This document shows, one piece after another, positions 56,750-64,000 of a stretch of DNA of 64,000 nt (position 1 is the stretch's first letter; each line of letters begins with the position of its first letter). The stretch covers positions 6,509,501-6,573,500 of the forward strand of contig NC_064047.1 of the NCBI RefSeq assembly GCF_932526225.1. The letters are read 5' to 3'. This DNA is from Nematostella vectensis. Taxonomy: Eukaryota; Cnidaria; Anthozoa; Actiniaria; Edwardsiidae. The notes below the pieces were generated by a model. The model did no database searches. It was not told the DNA's origin and saw only the letters and a program-made list of their open reading frames with translations. Both the position numbers and the translations under genes were made by a program.

Positions 56750-59700
56750 TCATGTTTTTCCATTTTGGACCAGCGGTAACCTCTCATAAAACAGCATATA
56801 GGCCTGGCTCCTAAGCACACGTGACTCTGGCACCAGCACTGAGTGCGAGTCGCTGACGTAATACCACTGCCCCTGGGGCACCCCCTGCGAAGTGCACTTT
56901 TGCGCATGCGCCTCATTCCAGGTTTCCCGGATGTAAGCTTCAAGTTCACGACTGTTGCGTATATCTCGGTTCAGATCAAGAGTAGGCTTGGATTTGAGTT
57001 TGATGTATGCCGTGTAGTGACCGCTGTTCAGGCCACCACTATGATCGACGGCGCCGATGAGAGAGTACAGGATCTGGCCGTTAGCATCCGGAAGGGCCTA
57101 GGGAAGAGCCAATGAAGGTCATTAGAGCATGAATTAATTGATTATCTAGAAGATTAGTTGCTTGTGTGGCTGATTGATTATTTAATTGATTGTAAAAAGG
57201 AATTGGTTGAGGTAAATTAAGTCATTAATAAATTGAACACTATAATCTTTATCATCACATACATTAGTGTCCATGACCATCGTCACCAGTACAATCACAA
57301 TTAGCATTATTACATTACCAAATTGCCACCATTACCGAATCATGTCATTTCTAACACCCTAGGGGACCCATCCCCCCTCCCCCTACCGCCATAACAATCA
57401 CGATCATCACAACCAACCTATTATCACCGAACATCTTAAAGCCGCATTGTCATCAGTTTACTTTCGGAGGTCTGACGGAAACCTCAACCGTTAAAAGACA
57501 AAAGAATCTATTAAAATCCGAGATATTTAACAGGCCATCCGCTCTAAATTATCAATCACATCCTCAAAGAAACTTCCAATAGAAACACTGCTTTTAATAT
57601 TTTGAAATATTTTTCGCGTTCCGTTAAAAATCATCGGATATTGTTACGTAATCGACCGGAAGTAAACTGGTGACAATGCGGCTTTTACTTGGATTGCGAA
57701 CCGAAAAAGTCACGCCTTCCCATCGACGTCCCCCCCCCCCTACCACCATTATCATGGGGAGCCCAGGTGCCGCAGTTGGCAGAGCGTCGCTCTGTAGTGC
57801 CTGTGCCTCTCAACACTGGGTTCTGGGTTCAATGCCCGGTTCCGACACGCGCTGAGTTAGTTGGTTCTCGCCTTTGCTCCGAGGATTGTTTTTACGGGTT
57901 GTCTGGGTTTTTCCCTCCATCCCCCCCCCCAAAAAAAAAAAATCTAAATTCTAAACTGTGTTCCGTGGACATAGACATGAATATGGTGGCTGGCTCGAGC
58001 GCCTTGTATGCCTTCCGACTCGACAATGCTATGCTCTTGTTATCCACCATCCCCCTTGCAATAAGGGTTATTAGTTTACCAACTTTATATTTTATCTATC
58101 TGCATTGAATTGACATAACCGAAAAACACAACATGATGCCATGCAATAAGCTCATTTCACATCTAATTAGGCGGAAAATTTCTCTAAGTACTTAGTGAGT
58201 AATTGCCAAGAAAAAAATCTAATGAGACTTTTTTTTTAAATTGATGCGTTGAAAGTGTCATTGAAATTTGAGCTTTTCGTCCCTGACCTCATACATAGCG
58301 CAAGACTGATCAAGGAAAACAATTCTCAAAAAGCCAAAATCTGTGGACTATATGCATTTCGGCCACACATTTTTTTGTTTCGAAAATCAGTCGGAATACA
58401 AGGAACCGATGGCCATTGTAAGAAATTGTGTCTTTCTCTCGATTTGCGTATTATTCATGTTTTCCCGTCATGTCATCTGCATTATCATTATCACAATCGA
58501 AAGCACAAAACCGCTACAACTTTTACCATCCGATCTCACCTTTCCCTGCGAACTACAGAAGGGTGCCATGTCGAGCACCAGAGGAAAGTCCACGTGTTTG
58601 GCAACCTTGCGCAGCCCAAACAAGACCTGCTGGAACCTCTTCAGATGCAGCGTCAGTACCAGGGGAGGGTGGGAGAGGAGCAGTTGTTTAGTCGCCTCTG
58701 TGTACACTGTGGGGGCCTGGCTGCGGTGTCGCTTACTGGAGGCCTCTTCTGAATACGAAATGGAGTGTAAAAAAATCGTAAAAGAGCCGGGTGTAGATAT
58801 GGTTATGTAATTACATCTACTGGCATACTATTTGCAGCTCGTTGTACTGTGCATTGAACAATAGGGACTTTAAGATACGAATACGGCTATACGGTACGGC
58901 GAGTACGGCGACGGTTGAAAACAATAGAATTGATTTGAGAATTGAAAGGCTGCACGTGTAAATGCGCTGTCTGGTAGATTTCCGCGTTCTCCACCAAAAC
59001 ACGACGTGAAATTCCACAGTTTTACGGTCTGGCGAGTACGTGGACGGTTGGAGTATAAATTCATCTTTCTGTTTCCTATTGTAGAAATAAAGTTGAAGTT
59101 TTATTTTGGTTTGTTCCTAAATAGGTCATTTCATTAAAACTATTGTGGAATTTGTCGTTATGCGTTTAAGTGTTATCTCTGTCACTCCGTCCTAGCCGTA
59201 GCCGTTGTCGCATCTTAAAGTCCCTAATTACACGGCAAAGGCGACATAACTATCCGCCAACGTCATCATCATCATAAACATCATCACCACAAAATTTCAA
59301 CAAAATAGAATATTTTCTATATTGTTACGGAATTTCATTCTAAAAATGATTTTAATTAAAGAATTATTAGTAATTAAACCTTAAATACGGCATGGTGCGT
59401 TTTTTTCACTATAAAGCATATTGTTGTTGTATACCAAGTGGTCCTTATGCAATTCTGGAAATGTAGTGCGCCATACGAAACAACGCCGAACTGAAAACTT
59501 ACCTTTGTCCCCAGACTCTTCGCAGACAGGTGTGCCACAGCCATTTCGAGCTTTGGTACACTCTTCACACGCAAACTTGTTCTTCCCAGTCAGGGTCTCT
59601 TTGGCACAGAAAACGCTTAGACAAGACATGACCGAACATTCCCCTGGGGAGGGGAGGTACGGGGAGCCTAGTGTCAGTTCCCTTGAGGGAGGGCTTGGGG

Positions 59701-62700
59701 AACTTGTAGGCGGCTCCTGAGAGGGTAGGTTAGGGGATGAGTTGCCGAGGTGTCTGGTTGTTGAAGCTTCTCCTGTATCAACACTATACGCATCACACCC
59801 CCAAATACCACTGTCTTTAGTCTGTGTGGAGGAGTTCGACGTTGTGTCCATATCAGAATAGGCGTCATTCACACGGGTGCAATTAGCACTGCACATGTCA
59901 GAAGTCGCGTTCACACTTTCGTCAACGCCAGAGCCGTTGGATGGTTTACTATCATCACATTCTAACCCATTTGATTTGTTCTCAGAGTCTAAGGCGTCCT
60001 CTTCTAATGAGAGACGTTTGACGTGGGATGCTATATCGCCTGTATCTTCACCAATCGTGTTTACTTTAGAAGTCACGGAATTGACAGACGATGTGTCTTT
60101 GATGTCCAAACCTGATGCTGGGGTTACGCTGCTTTTTGATGACTCTAAATGATCCATATTTTCTTTCGAAGGACTTAGATCCTCTGTTCTATTCTCCATG
60201 TTTATATCCACGCTGGTGTTCTTATCTAGATATGTACCCTTAGTAGTTTTCGTACAATTGCAGGAGCTCCCGTATCCCGAGTCAGTAGTTGCTGACGGTG
60301 ACTCACTGACAATAACCCAATCACCGTAAGTACAATAACTTTTCATCTCAATCTTTTCATCCCTGATTTCCAAGAATATTGCACTTTTCTTGGAATTACT
60401 GCAAACACTCTCCCTATCATCGTCAAGTGAATCAACCATTGTGTTATCCAAACTTATATTCTCGTAAGAGTCAGCTTTGAGACTTGCAGTGAAACGAAAA
60501 GGTTCTCCTGTCGCAATGTCATTTGCTTTTTCACTCCTAATGGCGTACGGATTTGTAACGGAATTTTCAGTTGTTTGAGGAGATGCACACACGCTAGGGG
60601 TACGAGTGCATATAACATTGGGAAAAACATTCTCGCGCGACTCACAGCGAACTTCATCCGAAGAATCTACAGCAAGCTTACTTTCAGTAGCCTCCTCGGA
60701 AAGGTGCAGAAGTTTATTATTTACTTGTTCGGGGACAAACAAAGGATCATGGGAATATTCTTTGGTTACTTCAGCGCATGTGTCAGAGGTCTCGTCATCA
60801 GACACGGCCATAATGTCATCGCCTGACACATGCGAAGCTGCCTCGCCATCTGATTGCTCGTCGTTATGTAATCCACATCCATATTCATCAATATGCCCCT
60901 TGTCTTCAGCATGTACATTACGGTGCACGGCCTCTGATTGGCTAGAATGTATCAGGTCATTCACGTCCATAATATCATCGCCTGACACATGCGAAGCTAC
61001 CTCCTCATCCAATTGCTCGTTGTCATGTAATCCACATCCATATTCATCAATATGCCCCTCGTCTTCAGCATGTACATTACGGTGCACGGCCTCTGATTGG
61101 CTAGAATGTATCAGGTCACTCCTCTGGTCAGAGTCTCTCTTGTCCTCGGGCTGTTCAATTTGACATTTATCACATGACTGGCTGTCGTTCTCGCAACCTG
61201 ATTGGTGATTATGTGACACACTACCCGTGTGATCACTGCGTCCAACGCCTTCTGAACAGTTTAATTGTACTGCGCCCTCTGATTGGCTACCATGTGCCAT
61301 GACATCGTGTACAGCCACGTCCGATTGGTCATTGGGATAACTGCCATTTTGTTGGTCGCTGTGTATATCTACCTCGCCATCTGATTGATCATTTAGCTCT
61401 TTCTCATCATCCGATTGGTCATTTGACTTTGCCATATCATCTGATTGGTTGATATGTTTCGGCTGCCTTTTAGAAGCGCTCTTGTTCTTCTTTGCCTTTT
61501 TCTGTCGAATGAAAAGAATCCTTTCTAGACATTGTGCTGATTGATATGGTTTTTTTTATCTTCAAAATCTAAAATCAAAGTAATTCCTTTAAGAATACTA
61601 ACCCTCCCTCTTCCTTTAACTTTAGTATTTACCTTTTCAGCCTTCCTTGCAGCCTTGAGTTTGTATTTGCTCATATATTGCAAGCCATCATTTGCATCCT
61701 CCTCTTTCACCTCTGTAAGTGTCGCAGACTCCGAAATAAGAGGTGACATACGCTTGTTCTTAGAGCCTGACACTGGCATGGAACTTTTTGTCTGAACCAA
61801 AAAAAAAAAAAAAACGTTAAGAAAAAAGATGACTATCCTTCTTGTTTGTTGTATGTCAACCAAGAAAGAATGACTAGCCTTCTTGTTTGTTGTATGTCAA
61901 CTATTCAGAATGCAGTATTGATGATTGACCACTAGTTTGATTTGACTAATAACGGAGGCGGAGCAAGTGCACGGAGGAGTATGTACGGTATCTGTAATAG
62001 TACCATAATGGAGTAAATACGGTACGTGTAATGGTGCAACTCCATAATGGATTAAGAACGGTACCTGTAATGGTGCCACCCTATAATGGAGTATGGTACC
62101 TGGCCTGTAATGGTACCACTCCATAATGGGGAATACGGTACCTGTAATGGTGCCACTTTATAATGGAGTAAGAACGGTACCTGGCCTGTAATGGACCACT
62201 CCATAATGAAGAGTACGGTACCTGTAATGGTGCCACTCCATAATGGAGTAAGTATGGTACCTGGCCTGTAATGGTACCACTCCATAATGGGGAGTACGGT
62301 ACCTGTAATGGTACCACTCCATAATGGAGTATGTACGTTACCTGTAATGGCGCCACCCCATAATGGTGTAAGTACGTTACCTGTAATGGTACCACTCCAT
62401 AATGGGGAGTACGGTACCTGTAATGGTACCACTCCTTAATGGAGAGTACGGTACTTGTAATGGTACCACTCCTTAATGGAGAGTACGGTACTTGTAATGG
62501 TACCACTCCTTAATGGAGAGTACGGTACTTGTAATGGTACAACTCCTTAATGGAGAGTACGGTACTTGTAATGGTGTCATCCAATCCATATATATCCTTA
62601 ATGGTGCCGCCATTCCATAATGGAGTAAGTACGGTAAATGTAATGGTTCCACTGCATAATGTAGTAAGTACGGTACCTGTAATGGTGCCAACGATAAGGA

Positions 62701-62733
62701 GAGATCAAGGAACGACTCCCTCACTCTTGACTC
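56750..62733 (-). CDS. USP16: USP16/USP45-like ubiquitin C-terminal hydrolase, 3' part (5 exons)
   Basis: Exons in transcript order: 62733-62677, 61791-61633, 61501-59503, 58706-58540, 57097-56750, all in phase, giving 909 aa. The first visible exon reads [12 protein letters not shown], the USP block that follows the first zinc-finger cysteines. The very long third exon (666 codons) is a Ser/Asp/Gln-rich insert within the catalytic domain, as in USP16/45 but longer. It ends [20 protein letters not shown] followed by [10 protein letters not shown] (zinc-binding CxxC pair). Then [20 protein letters not shown] and LKRFQQV, and the His box [13 protein letters not shown] with WYYVSDS. The catalytic Cys box and N-terminal ZnF-UBP lie beyond the window. 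USP16 and USP45 remove ubiquitin (histone H2A, ERCC1); which paralogue this represents is not resolved. Confidence 0.9.
57439..57685. mobile_element. MITE, family A copy 2 (intact, inverted orientation)
   Basis: Termini AAGCCGCATTGTCA and TGACAATGCGGCTT flanked by TTA on both sides. The interior is the complement of the 7.4-kb copy. In the last USP intron. Confidence 0.9.
57763..57960 (+). mobile_element. tRNA-derived SINE, full head and body (copy 2)
   Basis: CAGTTGGCAGAGCG (A box) and GGGTTCAATGCCC (B box) form the tRNA-like head. TTCTCGCCTTTGCTCCGAGG and GGGTTTTTCCCTCC form the body, then C- and A-tracts. It shares the head with the 10.44-kb copy and the body with the 40.78-kb fragment. 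Confidence 0.75.
58863..59225. mobile_element. MITE with AGGGACTTTAAGAT termini
   Basis: AGGGACTTTAAGATACGAAT continuing ACGGCTA against TAGCCGTAGCCGTTGTCGCA continuing TCTTAAAGTCCCT, flanked by AAT on each side. The interior GGCGAGTACGGCGACGGTTG has a second copy GGCGAGTACGTGGACGGTTG. Intronic in USP. Confidence 0.85.
60800..61117 (-). repeat. 159-bp (53-residue) tandem duplication inside the USP insert exon
   Basis: Two adjacent copies (61117-60959 and 60958-60800) each begin [19 protein letters not shown] and continue [10 protein letters not shown] and [10 protein letters not shown]. They differ at about nine residues, so the frame is preserved and the duplication is moderately old. Confidence 0.95.
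61950..62676. repeat. Minisatellite of about 35-40 bp grown from an exon-intron junction
   Basis: About 18 units of GGTACCTGTAATGGTNCCAC plus TCCATAATGGAGTAAGTAC. On the minus strand each unit has CACCATTACAG|GTACCG, the same bases as the 3' end of the USP exon 62733-62677 and its splice donor. The array starts exactly at that donor. The unit is partly palindromic (CCATAATGG, GGTACC). Some units lack CC or read ACTTGTAATGG. Confidence 0.95.
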
Positions 62734-62819
62734 CTGCAAGGAAATTGGACGTTTGCATGCGGTTCAAGAATCTGTTAGCCTGTTATTTCATTGGCAGTCC
62801 GTCGAGGCGACGATGACTG

Positions 62820-62975
62820 TTCTATTGTGTTGGTCCTTTGATCTTAACTCTCCATGCTGGACGATCCCGAGCAGTGGTTTGCCAAGAGTTTGAGCTTATA
62901 TCCCTCCACTTCAGGTTCCTCTTTACCACATCTTTGAACCTGAGTCTAGGCCGACCCTGATTCCTGGTCCCTGTT
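62820..62975 (-). mobile_element. Non-LTR retrotransposon 3' remnant (RT C-terminus)
   Basis: The minus strand encodes NQGRPRLRFKDVVKRNLK, then SSNSWQTTARDRPAWR and a stop. This is the typical C-terminal tail (GRP-R-KD--KR----W...A-DR--WR) of many animal LINE reverse transcriptases. No upstream RT domain is seen, so it is a 5'-truncated fragment, in a USP intron. Confidence 0.75.
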
Positions 62976-63239
62976 ATTTATAGCCTGTTATTTATATCCC
63001 CTATAAACCGACTACTTATTGAATCTATACCCTTGAGGGTGCTGATAGTAAGGCTGATTTAAAAAGAAGCTAATAAAAATAAGAATAAATAATGTTAACA
63101 TCCTACAACTACATAATGGACATTCTGTTTATCCGTTTATTCATTGCTTCGTCTTATTTGTCAGTTATTACTATAAATAGTTTTAGAAAATTTCGAAAAC
63201 ATACTTCCCATTCGGACTGAATTGAAAAAAAAAGTTGAT

Positions 63240-63560
63240 TACATTGATAAGAGTCAGCGCAATGACTTGTGGGACTAGTCAAATACGTCAGTATGCATTA
63301 TACATAAGCGGACATTTGATTGGTTCTTTGCTAACGTGATTGGCACCTTGTGGCATTGATGGCAGATCACGATGATGTCCAACGTTCCATCTCGAAAACT
63401 TGGATTCCATTATTGCATTGAGGTAGCGCAATGAGTTGTGTGACTATTCAAATATGTCAATAAGCATTATATGTAATCGAACATTGCACCTTGTGGCATT
63501 GATGGCAGACCACGATGCTGTCCAACGTTCCACCAAACACGATATCGACCGCGGTGCTAG
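63240..63560. repeat. Diverged tandem duplication of about 160-170 bp
   Basis: GCGCAATGACTTGTGGGACT ... CACCTTGTGGCATTGATGGC continuing AGATCACGATGATGTCCAAC (about 63255-63400) recurs as GCGCAATGAGTTGTGTGACT ... CACCTTGTGGCATTGATGGC continuing AGACCACGATGCTGTCCAAC (63427-63530). No convincing gene in 62990-64000; it is probably USP intron. Confidence 0.75.
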
Positions 63561-64000
63561 AGAGCGACTTGACGTACTCTACAAGAAAAGCAATTTTAAG
63601 AGAAGGAAAAAAACGTTTAAGAACTTACTCGCGTGTAAAAATCAAGCGAACGCAATTGAAATACTGCGGTCTTAAATATTATGCGAGCTCTTCCCAAAGC
63701 TAAATTGCCTTCTGGCTTCCAATCACGCCACGTCTCTGCATAGCGCTGACAAATCAAAATACACCAAACGAATTCCGTTAGTTTGGATGACGGAAACGAG
63801 AAAGCGGTTTAGTATTATAAAAATTATTGACGAGAGTTCGCAAAACATTGAAAATCGCAGTCAAATAAGGAGAAAGAAGAAAAAGAACCCTTTCGTTCGC
63901 AATTTGTCTGCCTCTTCCTCACTTGAGCCCCTACACGATCATTTTCATACGCAAGTTATCACCATCAGCTCACGACCGTTCAGCTGTACCTCTATTGTTA

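Noticed and set aside
61897-62506. Overlapping minus-strand ORFs rich in YRYR/GTITG/YSPLW
   Set aside because: They are translations of the minisatellite; frames persist only because the unit lacks stops.

Overview
The window looks like nuclear DNA of an invertebrate animal, most likely an anthozoan cnidarian (sea anemone or coral). The evidence is small exons with GT/AG introns, a cnidarian-style intronless rhodopsin-class receptor, a glutaredoxin-DEP-DUF547 fusion gene, and introns full of foldback/MITE elements, minisatellites and a Penelope-like retroelement. The organism call is inference. Exon joins below were worked out by hand from reading frame, splice sites and family resemblance; no alignment was run.

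Layout. NT5DC1-like (+, 5' end outside the window, last stop 11470) converges on AFG1L/LACE1-like (-, 29818 to 11840). Inside NT5DC1 introns sit an intronless GPCR (4621-5619), several perfect foldbacks and a MITE. AFG1L has a roughly 10-kb intron carrying an oppositely oriented small secreted cysteine-rich gene (22173-22442) with its own TATA box and duplicated leader-exon candidates, plus a Harbinger-like element. AFG1L is divergent from ARL6/BBS3 (+, 30104-39104); the two ATGs are 285 bp apart, with YY1- and CRE-like sites between them. An ARL6 intron holds a young Penelope-like element (33194-38018) with a complete RT/GIY-YIG frame, hammerhead ribozymes and an inverted-plus-tandem partial-copy structure, itself inserted in a MITE.

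The right half holds a glutaredoxin-DEP-DUF547 gene (-, 49763 to 44425) whose last codons lie at the edge of a 2-kb minisatellite. Next is a two-exon gene for a novel secreted acidic protein (+, 51060-53554) with a possible amidated peptide. Last is the 3' part of a USP16/USP45-like deubiquitinase (-, 62733 to 56750), one of whose splice donors is the seed of another minisatellite.

The most unusual signals are: (1) two independent minisatellites whose repeat unit is a copy of an exon end (a stop-codon region in one case, a splice donor in the other); (2) the intact Penelope-like element with minimal hammerhead ribozymes; (3) two small secreted-protein genes, one nested and antisense, one with a detached signal-peptide exon. 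The neighbouring genes are ordinary housekeeping or ciliary genes and do not form an operon-like system.
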